Position numbers and translations under genes: made by a program. 64,000 nt of DNA, taken from contig CAYQNU010000008.1 of the NCBI GenBank assembly GCA_964419055.1, positions 119,832-183,831 of the forward strand, read 5' to 3'. This DNA comes from CAYQNU01 sp964419055. Its GTDB lineage: Bacteria; Bacteroidota; Bacteroidia; Flavobacteriales_D; Parvicellaceae. This document shows positions 1 through 6,687 of the stretch, piece after piece (position 1 is the first letter of the stretch; each line of letters starts with the position of its first letter). The notes under the pieces were generated by a model that saw only the letters and a program-made list of their open reading frames with translations, had not been told where the DNA came from and searched no databases.

Positions 1-17
1 ATTAGATGAGTATGGAG

Positions 18-275
18 AGTACAAAGTCTAGAGTACAAAGTCCAAAGTGAGGAAGTTGGAATGGAGTACAAAGTCTTGAGTCCAAAGTAAGATTTCGAAT
101 AAAATTGATAAATATGCTTTCAATCAAACATAAACAAATAAATTCAATTCTAACTTCTTTATACTTTGAACCAAGACTCAAGACTTTGTACTTCTAAAAA
201 AACATAAATAAACAAACCGAAGTCCAACTACTTTGTACTTTGTACTAAAGACTTAAGACTTCTAAAAAAAATAAA
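18..275. repeat. Family A intergenic repeats upstream of four-helix gene 1
   Basis: The region is built from variants of AAGACTTTGTACTT. Its left part (18-90) carries them in reverse orientation (AGTACAAAGTC). Two contiguous direct copies follow, A at 127-200 and B at 201-275. AGTACAAAGTCTTGAGTC at 65-82 is a perfect 18-base inverted match to 175-192. Copies A and B each begin with AACATAAA and end in CTTCTAAAAA. The end of copy B is the A-rich leader directly before the ATG at 276. A third copy lies at 621-710 before the thiolase gene. No gene is visible in 1-275. Confidence 0.85.
106..141 (+). pseudogene. Possible 3'-end remnant of a lost four-helix-bundle gene
   Basis: Read back from the TAA at 139-141, the codons give F-Q-S-N-I-N-K-stop. 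The intact neighbour gene ends L-Q-S-S-L-N-I-N-K-stop. At the DNA level 23 bases match with one 6-base, in-frame gap. An in-frame stop lies just upstream, so at most about nine codons remain. The match is short and AT-rich, so chance is possible. Its position at the start of repeat copy A matches the way the intact gene's end opens copy C, which supports a deleted cassette. Confidence 0.4.
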
Positions 276-635
276 ATGAATAGATTTAAAAATTTGAAAG
301 TATGGCAAGAAGCAATTGAATTAGCAGTTGATGCTTATAAAATTACAGCTACTTTTCCAAAAGAAGAAAAATTTGGTTTAATCTCTCAAATTCAACGTGC
401 ATCGGTTTCAGTTAGTTCAAACATAGCTGAGGGTGCAGGAAGAAATAACAAAGGAGAATTTAATCAATTTCTTGGAATAGCACAAGGTTCTTTGTGTGAA
501 GTAGAATCTTTGTTTCATCTTTCAAGTCGATTAGAACTATTAAATTTAGAGGAAGTACAACCTACTAATGAACGAATAGATGGAATTCAAAGAATGATTA
601 TAAGTCTTCAATCAAGTTTAAACATAAACAAATAA
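276..635 (+). CDS. Four-helix bundle protein (S23/IVP family), copy 1
   Basis: This 119-residue protein has the full usual length of the four-helix bundle family first described from 23S rRNA intervening sequences (TIGR02436 type), whose fold resembles Avd of diversity-generating retroelements. Visible signatures are F-x-x-L-x-V-W at the N terminus, F-P-x-x-E-K-F-G-L near residue 30, Q-I-x-R-A-S-V-S-V-x-S-N-I-A-E-G around 40-53 and F-x-x-F-L-G-I-A-x-G-S near 63-73. It is not inside an rRNA gene. It sits between two direct repeats, and the upstream repeat supplies its A-rich leader. Biochemical role is unknown. It is clearly divergent from the second copy at 2081-2440, so this is not a recent duplication. 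Confidence 0.9.
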   Translation: MNRFKNLKVWQEAIELAVDAYKITATFPKEEKFGLISQIQRASVSVSSNIAEGAGRNNKGEFNQFLGIAQGSLCEVESLFHLSSRLELLNLEEVQPTNERIDGIQRMIISLQSSLNINK

Positions 636-710
636 TCCGAAGCCCAAAATCTGGTTCTTAAATACTTTGTACTTAAGACTTAAGACTTTGTACTTCTAAA
701 AAAACAAAAA
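621..710 (+). repeat. Family A repeat, copy C: end of four-helix gene and leader of thiolase gene
   Basis: This copy begins with the last five codons of the four-helix gene (AACATAAACAAATAA) and continues through C-C-G-A-A-G-C-C-C and TACTTTGTACTTAAGACTT. It ends CTTCTAAAAAAACAAAAA directly before the thiolase ATG at 711. Copy B (201-275) has the same order of segments and directly precedes the four-helix ATG. The four-helix coding region is thus bracketed by two versions of one leader sequence. Confidence 0.85.
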
Positions 711-1886
711 ATGAAAACAGCATATATAGTAGCCGGATACAGAACAGCTGTAGGCAAATCAGGAAAAGGAGGTTTTCGATTCACTAGAGCAGATGAATTG
801 GGAGCTGACGTAATACGAAAATTAATGGCAGATTTTCCACAATTGGATCCCGAAAGAGTGGATGACGTAATTGTGGGTAACGCTACACCCGAGGCAGAGC
901 AAGGATTAAATATTGGAAGAATGATTTCCTTAATGGGATTAAATTCGGATAAAGTACCTGGAATGACGGTCAATCGCTATTGTTCTTCAGGTTTACAAAC
1001 CATAGCATTGGCAACGTATCAAATTCAATCAGGTGCAGCTCATTGCATCATTGCAGGCGGAGTTGAAACGATGTCTCCGATTCCCTTTGGTGGATGGAGA
1101 ATTGTACCGAATGCCGATGTGGCCAAATCCAATCCAGATTGGTATTGGGGAATGGGATTAACTGCTGAAGCGGTGGCGAATGAATTTAAAGTTTCGAGAG
1201 AAGATCAAGATGCTTTTTCATTAGGTTCACACGAAAAAGCGTTGAAAGCCATTGCGGAAGGTAAATTTAAAGATGAAATCGTACCCATTACAGTGGATGA
1301 AATCTACTTAGATAAAAACGAAAAACGTCAAGAAAGAAGTTTCATCGTAGACACAGACGAAGGTCCAAGAGCCTCAAACATGGAAGCTATGGCACGTTTA
1401 AAACCCGTTTTCTCAGCAACAGGTTCGGTAACCGCAGGCAACTCTTCTCAAACATCTGATGGAGCTGCTTTTGTAATGGTAATGTCTGAAGAACTAGTTA
1501 AAGAACTAAACATTAAACCTATTGCTCGTATGGTGGGCTATTCTGTAGTGGGTCTTGAACCTAGAATTATGGGAATGGGACCCTTGCATGCAGTACCAGC
1601 GGTATTGAAACAAACAGGAATGACCTTAAATCAAATTGACCAAATAGAAATGAACGAGGCTTTTGCTTCACAAGCCATTGCGTGTATGAGAGGGTTGAAT
1701 GTAAATCCTGATATTGTAAATGTAAACGGAGGGGCTATTGCGATGGGTCACCCGCTAGGATGTACAGGTGCTAAACTTTCTGTTCAGTTGTTTAACGAAA
1801 TGCGCAGACGCAACCAAAAACATGGTATCGTAACGATGTGTGTGGGAACAGGACAAGGAGCAGCAGGGATTTTTGAGCTTCTTTAA
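711..1886 (+). CDS. fadA: Acetyl-CoA C-acyltransferase (3-ketoacyl-CoA thiolase)
   Basis: This is a 391-residue thiolase of normal length, predicted to cleave 3-ketoacyl-CoA in the last step of fatty-acid beta-oxidation. The nucleophile is Cys91 in N-R-Y-C-S-S-G. His347 lies in G-G-A-I-A-M-G-H-P-L-G and Cys377 in C-V-G-T-G-Q-G, so the active site is complete. The ATG at 711 follows an A-rich leader provided by a family A repeat. The acyl-CoA dehydrogenase at 2564 continues the pathway, but an unrelated four-helix gene and family B repeats lie between the two. The hydratase/dehydrogenase subunit (fadB) expected beside fadA would lie left of the window, if present. Degradative rather than biosynthetic thiolase is inferred from context. 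Confidence 0.92.
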   Translation: MKTAYIVAGYRTAVGKSGKGGFRFTRADELGADVIRKLMADFPQLDPERVDDVIVGNATPEAEQGLNIGRMISLMGLNSDKVPGMTVNRYCSSGLQTIALATYQIQSGAAHCIIAGGVETMSPIPFGGWRIVPNADVAKSNPDWYWGMGLTAEAVANEFKVSREDQDAFSLGSHEKALKAIAEGKFKDEIVPITVDEIYLDKNEKRQERSFIVDTDEGPRASNMEAMARLKPVFSATGSVTAGNSSQTSDGAAFVMVMSEELVKELNIKPIARMVGYSVVGLEPRIMGMGPLHAVPAVLKQTGMTLNQIDQIEMNEAFASQAIACMRGLNVNPDIVNVNGGAIAMGHPLGCTGAKLSVQLFNEMRRRNQKHGIVTMCVGTGQGAAGIFELL

Positions 1887-1890
1887 GAAC

Positions 1891-2040
1891 GACAATCGAT
1901 TTTTCGACAATCGACAATCGACAATCGAGGAGAAAAGAGGAAGGACAATCGATTATTCGACTATCGACAATCGAGGGGAAGGGAAGAATCGACTATCGAT
2001 ATTCGACTATCGACAGTTGAGAGGTAAAGCAAGAAGGACA
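1891..2040 (+). repeat. Family B repeats, left half: three ~50-base units rich in GACAATCGA
   Basis: Units start near 1891, 1944 and 1991. Each reads GAC(A/T)ATCGAT, then TTCGAC(A/T)ATCGACA, then a purine-rich tail of the GAGGGGAAGG type. About ten copies of GAC(A/T)ATCGA are present. The reverse-complement form lies on the other side of the four-helix gene at 2476-2529, so the gene is bracketed by inverted repeats. Spacing and the absence of unique spacers argue against CRISPR. Confidence 0.9.
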
Positions 2041-2080
2041 ATAAACAAAAGATAATAACTAAAAGTGAAAAGTAATACTT

Positions 2081-2440
2081 ATGCATAATTTCAGAGAATT
2101 AAATATTTGGAAAGATAGCCTTAAGCAAGCAGTTTTAATTGCTCGTTTATGTAACACATTTCCTGATTATGAAAAATTTGGAATAACCTCACAAATAAGA
2201 AGATCTGCTGTTTCCATTCCATCCAATATTGCTGAAGGATGTTCAAGAAATACAGATAAAGATTTTGTTAGATTTCTCAGAATAGCTTTGGGTTCTAGTT
2301 ATGAGTTAGAAACACAGCTTCTCATTTCTCTCGAATTAGAATATTTTATTGACGATAAAAATATCTTAGATGAAAACAATAAACTTCAACGCTCCTTGCA
2401 CAAATTAATAACAAATATAGAAACAAAAATTAACGAATAA
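2081..2440 (+). CDS. Four-helix bundle protein (S23/IVP family), copy 2
   Basis: This protein is also 119 residues and shows the family signatures: F-R-E-L-N-I-W at the start, T-F-P-x-x-E-K-F-G-I, then S-Q-I-R-R-S-A-V-S-I-P-S-N-I-A-E-G, and F-L-R-I-A-L-G-S-S. The ATG at 2081 follows a short A-rich stretch. It resembles copy 1 only in the family core, so the two probably arrived independently. It lies between the thiolase and acyl-CoA dehydrogenase genes in the same direction, flanked by family B repeats in inverted orientation. Function is unknown. A structural or nucleic-acid-binding accessory role, as for Avd, is only an analogy. Confidence 0.9.
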   Translation: MHNFRELNIWKDSLKQAVLIARLCNTFPDYEKFGITSQIRRSAVSIPSNIAEGCSRNTDKDFVRFLRIALGSSYELETQLLISLELEYFIDDKNILDENNKLQRSLHKLITNIETKINE

Positions 2441-2475
2441 ATTAACCTTGATTAAAAATTATAACTTCCTCAAAA

Positions 2476-2529
2476 GTCGTTTGTCGATTATCGATTGTCG
2501 AGAATCAATAATCGATAATCATTTGTCGT
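2476..2529 (-). repeat. Family B repeats, right (inverted) half
   Basis: The stretch carries GTTTGTCGATTATCGATTG and related words, the reverse complement of the GACAATCGAT units at 1891-2040. It ends about 34 bases before the dehydrogenase ATG at 2564. Left and right halves enclose four-helix gene 2. Confidence 0.85.
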
Positions 2530-2563
2530 AAAGCTATAATCTTTGGTCACAAAAAACAAAAAA

Positions 2564-4363
2564 ATGAGTACTACAGAAAAAACACAAAAAGCAATCACAG
2601 GTGGTGAGTTCATCATCAGAGATACACAAGCACACGAAATTTTTATTCCCGAAGAATGGACAGAAGAGCAGTTAATGATTGCTCAAATGTGTAAAGATTT
2701 CTTAAAAACCGAAATTCATCCGCGTTTGGATGAAATCGATTCTATGAAAGATCCTAACCTTATGCCAAGTTTGGTTGACAAAGCTGGTGAATTAGGATTA
2801 TTAGGTCTATCCGTTCCTGAAAATTTAGGAGGAATGGGTGTTGATTTCAAAACAACTATGTTGGCTACAGAAGCGTTGGGTGCTGGACACTCTTTTTCAG
2901 TGGCGTATGGTGCGCATACAGGAATTGGAACCTTACCTATTTTATATTATGGAAATGAGGCTCAAAAAGCTAAATACATACCAAAATTAGCCTCTGGCGA
3001 ATGGAAAGCTTCGTATTGTTTGACTGAACCAAGTGCCGGTTCGGATGCTAACTCAGGAAAAACAAAAGCAGTACTTTCTGCTGACGGTAAAAGTTGGATT
3101 ATCAACGGACAAAAAATGTGGATTACTAATGGCGGTTTTGCCAACGTATTTACCGTTTTTGCTAAAATAGATAATGATGAAAATCTAACTGCTTTTATCG
3201 TTGATGGCGATACACCAGGAATTACTTTGAATGCTGAAGAGAAAAAAATGGGTATTAAAGGTTCTTCTACACGTCAAGTATTCTTCAATAACGTAACCAT
3301 TCCAGTAGAAAATCAATTGTATGAAAGAGGGCAAGGATTTAAAATTGCCGTTAACATCTTAAATATTGGTCGTATTAAATTAGCGGCAGGAGTATTAGGT
3401 GGAGCAAAAGCAGCTATTGGTGAAACCATCAAATATGCAAACGAAAGAGAGCAATTTGGAAGATCGATTTCTAAATACGGAGCTATTCGTCATAAAATTG
3501 CTGAACAATGTATTCGCTCATTCGCAACGGAATCTGCTACATACCGTGCAGCACAAAACATAGAAGATGCTATCAACGCTTTAGTGGCAGGTGGGATGGA
3601 CAAAGGAAACGCTACATTAAAAGGAATTGAGCAATTTGCTCCTGAGTGTGCTATTCTTAAAGTTTACGGTTCTGAAACATTGGATTACGTAGTAGATGAA
3701 GGTGTTCAAATTCACGGTGGAATGGGCTATAGTGCTGAAACCAACATTGAAAGAGGATACCGTGATGCTCGTATCAACCGTATTTTTGAAGGTACCAACG
3801 AAATCAACCGTATGTTGACCGTGAGTATGATATTGCGTAAAGCTATGAAAGGAGAATTGGATTTATTAACTCCTGCAATGGCAGTGGGTAATGAATTGAT
3901 GAGTATTCCAGATTTTGGTGATGCTGACACTACTCTATTTGCAGCTGAGAAAAAATACGTTAAGAACTTCAAAAAAGCCATGTTGATGATTGCGGGAAGT
4001 GCTGTTCAAAAAGTGGGCGAAAAAATGAATAAAGAACAAGAGATATTAATGAACGTTGCCGATATAGGAATTTGGACGTACGTTGCAGAATCTACTTTAT
4101 TGCGTGTTGAGAAAATGGTTAGCGTAAAAGGTGAAGCCGCATGTTCAGATCAATTGGATATGTTGCGTACATTAATTTATGATTTAGCTGACAACATCAA
4201 CAAAGCAGGTAAAGATGCGTTGAATTCATTTGTTGAAGGAGATGAATTAAGAATGATGATGATGGGATTAAAACGATTCACTAAACACGAACCATTCAAT
4301 GCTAAAGAAGCACGTCAACGTATTGCTTTGAAAGCTATTGAGAAAGGAGAGTACTGTTTTTAA
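2564..4363 (+). CDS. Acyl-CoA dehydrogenase (599 residues, long form)
   Basis: This FAD enzyme would oxidise acyl-CoA to enoyl-CoA in beta-oxidation. The substrate-loop signature Y-C-L-T-E-P-S-A-G-S-D lies at residues 151-161, G-G-M-G-Y-S near 385-390 and R-I-F-E-G-T-N-E near 406-413, with Glu409 the likely catalytic base. The ~150-residue C-terminal extension is typical of the long Bacteroidota form. An in-frame TTG at 2543 would add seven residues, but the ATG at 2564 follows a run of A and is preferred. A terminator-like hairpin and two family B hairpins follow. The electron-transfer flavoprotein genes are not visible. Confidence 0.92.
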   Translation: MSTTEKTQKAITGGEFIIRDTQAHEIFIPEEWTEEQLMIAQMCKDFLKTEIHPRLDEIDSMKDPNLMPSLVDKAGELGLLGLSVPENLGGMGVDFKTTMLATEALGAGHSFSVAYGAHTGIGTLPILYYGNEAQKAKYIPKLASGEWKASYCLTEPSAGSDANSGKTKAVLSADGKSWIINGQKMWITNGGFANVFTVFAKIDNDENLTAFIVDGDTPGITLNAEEKKMGIKGSSTRQVFFNNVTIPVENQLYERGQGFKIAVNILNIGRIKLAAGVLGGAKAAIGETIKYANEREQFGRSISKYGAIRHKIAEQCIRSFATESATYRAAQNIEDAINALVAGGMDKGNATLKGIEQFAPECAILKVYGSETLDYVVDEGVQIHGGMGYSAETNIERGYRDARINRIFEGTNEINRMLTVSMILRKAMKGELDLLTPAMAVGNELMSIPDFGDADTTLFAAEKKYVKNFKKAMLMIAGSAVQKVGEKMNKEQEILMNVADIGIWTYVAESTLLRVEKMVSVKGEAACSDQLDMLRTLIYDLADNINKAGKDALNSFVEGDELRMMMMGLKRFTKHEPFNAKEARQRIALKAIEKGEYCF

Positions 4364-4562
4364 GGACAACAATCGATTTATGGACAATCGACAATCGAAA
4401 AAAGTCGATAGTCGAATAATCGTTTGTCTTTTTTCTGAAAAAAAATCTTCCCTGCTATCGAAAGATGGTGGGGATTTTTTGTTTAACGACAATCGATAGA
4501 AAGACAATCGACTATCGAAAAAAGTCGATTGTCGAATAATCGTTTGTCCTTTTTCTGAAAAG
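4364..4562. repeat. Two family B hairpins in tandem, offset 120 bases
   Basis: The core stretches 4383-4428 and 4503-4548 are 46 bases long, differ at two positions and each form an inverted repeat closing on GACAATCGAC and GTTTGTC. In the first the arms are CGACAATCGA and TCGATAGTCG; in the second CGACTATCGA and TCGATTGTCG. The two substitutions exchange the arms, so each stem keeps one central mismatch. The 74-base gap holds a terminator-like hairpin. No gene lies between 4364 and 4592. Confidence 0.9.
4437..4480 (+). terminator. Probable terminator of the fad operon
   Basis: AAAAATCTTCCC pairs with GGGGATTTTTT (two-base bulge), ending in a T run. It lies between two family B hairpins, 75 bases after the dehydrogenase stop. 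Confidence 0.55.
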
Positions 4563-4592
4563 GGATGTGCTTTAAATCAAATCCTTTTTCAA

Positions 4593-4937
4593 CTATACAA
4601 ACCAATATTTAGTCGTATCTATTGCAAACAGTTCTTTTTTGTCCTGCCACTTTTCAAATTCTTTTTGAAACAAACCTCTAAGCGTAACATCATCCAAAAA
4701 CTGACTGATGGGCAATACATTTTCACGTAATAATATCTTAAACTCTTTTTGTATTTTTGTTTCCCAATAAGCTTTTGCCAAAAAATGAAGCGTCTCAGGT
4801 AATACCATTCTAGAACCGAGAACGTTTTGAGCTGCTTCTTTAGCTATGGGTGTGTAGTCGTCTTCATCACTTTCAATAATTTGAATCAATTGTTCCAGTG
4901 AAAATTCTTGATATTTTTCAATTAAAGACACACTCAT
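4593..4937 (-). CDS. Hypothetical protein downstream of meaB
   Basis: This is a 114-residue, acidic, soluble-looking protein that I do not recognise. It starts M-S-V-S-L-I-E-K-Y and ends K-Y-W-F-V. Residues ~5-40 look helical with an acidic patch E-S-D-E-D-D-Y, and residues ~55-85 are amphipathic. It has no signal peptide or membrane segment. It begins 6 bases after the meaB stop, so the two genes are probably co-transcribed, and a link to methylmalonyl-CoA metabolism is possible but unproven. Family B hairpins lie just beyond its end. Confidence 0.7.
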   Translation of the reverse strand: MSVSLIEKYQEFSLEQLIQIIESDEDDYTPIAKEAAQNVLGSRMVLPETLHFLAKAYWETKIQKEFKILLRENVLPISQFLDDVTLRGLFQKEFEKWQDKKELFAIDTTKYWFV

Positions 4938-4943
4938 AATAAT

Positions 4944-5975
4944 TTATTGATGGTGCAAATCGATCAACTCCTGAGCAGCATTGAAGGGGCTTTTCACTCC
5001 TATAATAACGGATTGTTCCAATTCCTTCAATTTTGCAGCAATAAATGGATTCGAATAAAAATCTTTTTTCATTAATTCTAAAATACGCTCGTGAAGCCAA
5101 TAGGAAGCTTGTTGTTGTCGGTTTTTAATATAAAAACCATTCAATAAAGTCGCATTTTGATAACTGGTAACAATTTCCCAAACTTTTTCAATATTAAAGT
5201 TAGTCAAAGCGCTGCAAATTTCCACTTGAGGAGTCCAATGAGAATCTGCCATTGGGAATAAATGTAAAGCGTTTTTATACTCTCCTTTTGCTCGTTTAGC
5301 GGCACTAACATTTTCGCCATCGGCTTTGGTGATGACCAATGCGTCTGCCATTTCCATAATTCCCCTTTTAATGCCTTGCAACTCATCACCTGCTCCGGCC
5401 AACATTAACAGAAGAAAAAAATCAACCATTCCTCTCACTGCTATTTCTGATTGTCCCACACCTACTGTTTCTATCAATATTACATCATACCCAGCGGCTT
5501 CACAAAGAATTATGGATTCACGAGTAGCTTTAGCTACACCTCCCAAAGACCCTTTAGAAGGCGATGGTCGTATAAAAACAGCTTCGTGCAACACCAACGT
5601 TTCCATTCGGGTCTTATCTCCCAAAATAGAACCCCCACTTTTTTGAGAACTGGGGTCAACTGCTAACACCGCTACTTTTTTACCTTGTTCTGCCAAATAA
5701 TTTCCAAAAGATTCAATAAAAGTACTTTTTCCTACTCCAGGCACACCTGTTATTCCAATTCGAATAGACCGAGGTGTTTGGTCATTTGGAATCGTTAATT
5801 TTTCTATGAGTTCATTGGCCAATTGCTGATGATTGGGCTGTTCACTTTCAATCATGGTGATAGCCTTACTCAACATCATAACGTTACCCAATTTAATGGC
5901 ATCAACGTATTCAGCAAGGGTGAATGCTTCCTTTTGGGGACGTTTATAATTTTTATTTACGTTTTCCTGACTCAT
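4944..5975 (-). CDS. meaB: Methylmalonyl-CoA mutase-associated GTPase MeaB
   Basis: This 343-residue G3E-type GTPase of the MeaB/ArgK family protects and reloads adenosylcobalamin-dependent methylmalonyl-CoA mutase. The Walker A motif G-V-P-G-V-G-K-S lies at 77-84. A-V-D-P-S-S lies near 105-110, the Walker B/switch region E-T-V-G-V-G-Q-S-E at 169-177 and I-T-K-A-D-G (the NKxD position) at 215-220. Length is normal. The mutase genes are not in the window. A perfect -7 box lies 11 bases before the start (5986-5993). Older annotations call this family LAO/AO transport ATPase, which is not supported. Confidence 0.93.
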   Translation of the reverse strand: MSQENVNKNYKRPQKEAFTLAEYVDAIKLGNVMMLSKAITMIESEQPNHQQLANELIEKLTIPNDQTPRSIRIGITGVPGVGKSTFIESFGNYLAEQGKKVAVLAVDPSSQKSGGSILGDKTRMETLVLHEAVFIRPSPSKGSLGGVAKATRESIILCEAAGYDVILIETVGVGQSEIAVRGMVDFFLLLMLAGAGDELQGIKRGIMEMADALVITKADGENVSAAKRAKGEYKNALHLFPMADSHWTPQVEICSALTNFNIEKVWEIVTSYQNATLLNGFYIKNRQQQASYWLHERILELMKKDFYSNPFIAAKLKELEQSVIIGVKSPFNAAQELIDLHHQ

Positions 5976-5985
5976 GGTTGTGAAA

Positions 5986-5993
5986 CAAAGCTA
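5986..5993 (-). promoter_or_regulatory. -7 promoter box of meaB (TAGCTTTG)
   Basis: An exact match to the Bacteroidota TAnnTTTG box on the minus strand, placing the transcript start only a few bases before the meaB ATG. No clear -33 TTTG is seen. Confidence 0.5.
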
Positions 5994-6013
5994 CGCAAAT
6001 TATATAAATTAAA

Positions 6014-6681
6014 CTATTTAATTTCTCTATTAATCTCACTCAATGGAAGCGCTTCAATTTTATGTCCACCTTTGTATTCTTTAAAATTAAACGCAAAAGG
6101 AAACGATTTCAATTTGACTTTTAACGCCTCCAAATCGTGTATTTTATAAAACTCATCTTCATCACCAAAAAGCACCACAATAGGTTTAGTTGGTTTATAA
6201 GTTCCTTCGTTATGCAATGCAAAATCATCGGGAAAAATACCTGCCCATAAAATTAATTCATCTGGTTGATGCTTTGTTGAGTTAAATACCCAACGAGAAA
6301 CGGATGCTACTCCTTGCGAAAATCCAAAAGCAATTAATTTTGCATCTGGATGTGTTATTTTTGATAATACTTCTGTAGTTACCCCATCCAAAAAATGAAT
6401 ATAATCAGCAATATCCGATTCGCGATCTACTTTGGTCATCCAAGACGCTACTACCCTTCCCGAAAAACCTTCCCAATAAAAACGATGTAACCCTTCAGGA
6501 GCAATCACCACCGTTTCTTCATCAATAATACTTTCGAATGATTTTATAAAATAATTGGCCAATTGTGCATACCCGTGACAAGCAATCCAAACGTATTTGG
6601 TTTTGTCGGTTATTTCTCCTAATTGAAAATAACGGGCAGTTTTTTGGGTGATGATGTTATGTTGAATGAGTTTGTTTTCCA
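6014..6681 (-). CDS. Alpha/beta hydrolase (phospholipase/carboxylesterase-like esterase)
   Basis: This 222-residue hydrolase shows the small-esterase plan: oxyanion region A-C-H-G-Y-A near the N terminus, nucleophile elbow G-F-S-Q-G, the acid in F-G-D-E-D-E-F and the final base in G-G-H-K-I-E. There is no signal peptide, so it is cytoplasmic. The ATG at 6681 is chosen. A TTG ten bases upstream would overlap the glpD stop (TTGA) and add three residues. It is the third gene of a glpK-glpD operon, suggesting work on a glycerol ester or lipid, but this is inference and the substrate is unknown. Confidence 0.8.
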
Positions 6682-6687
6682 TATATT

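Noticed and set aside
276..635. 23S rRNA intervening sequence
   Set aside because: No rRNA sequence surrounds the gene; both flanks are intergenic repeats and protein genes.
1891..2040. Possible CRISPR array
   Set aside because: The word repeats are short, irregular and palindromic with no unique spacers, and no cas gene is present.
1840..2055. A 71-codon open frame on the plus strand over the end of the thiolase gene and family B repeats
   Set aside because: It overlaps the thiolase in another frame and its codons are simply the translated GACAATCGA repeats (D-N-R, S-T-I, T-I-D). No protein-like character.
276..2440. Diversity-generating retroelement, since four-helix bundle proteins resemble Avd
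   Set aside because: No reverse transcriptase and no template/variable repeat pair were found in the window.
2543..2563. TTG start adding seven residues to the acyl-CoA dehydrogenase
   Set aside because: The ATG at 2564 follows an A-rich leader as for other genes here; the extra residues are low-complexity Lys/Asn.
4268..4507. Minus-strand open frame of 79 codons across the end of the dehydrogenase and repeat region
   Set aside because: It is made of an antisense of the dehydrogenase end plus palindromic repeat; no conserved features.
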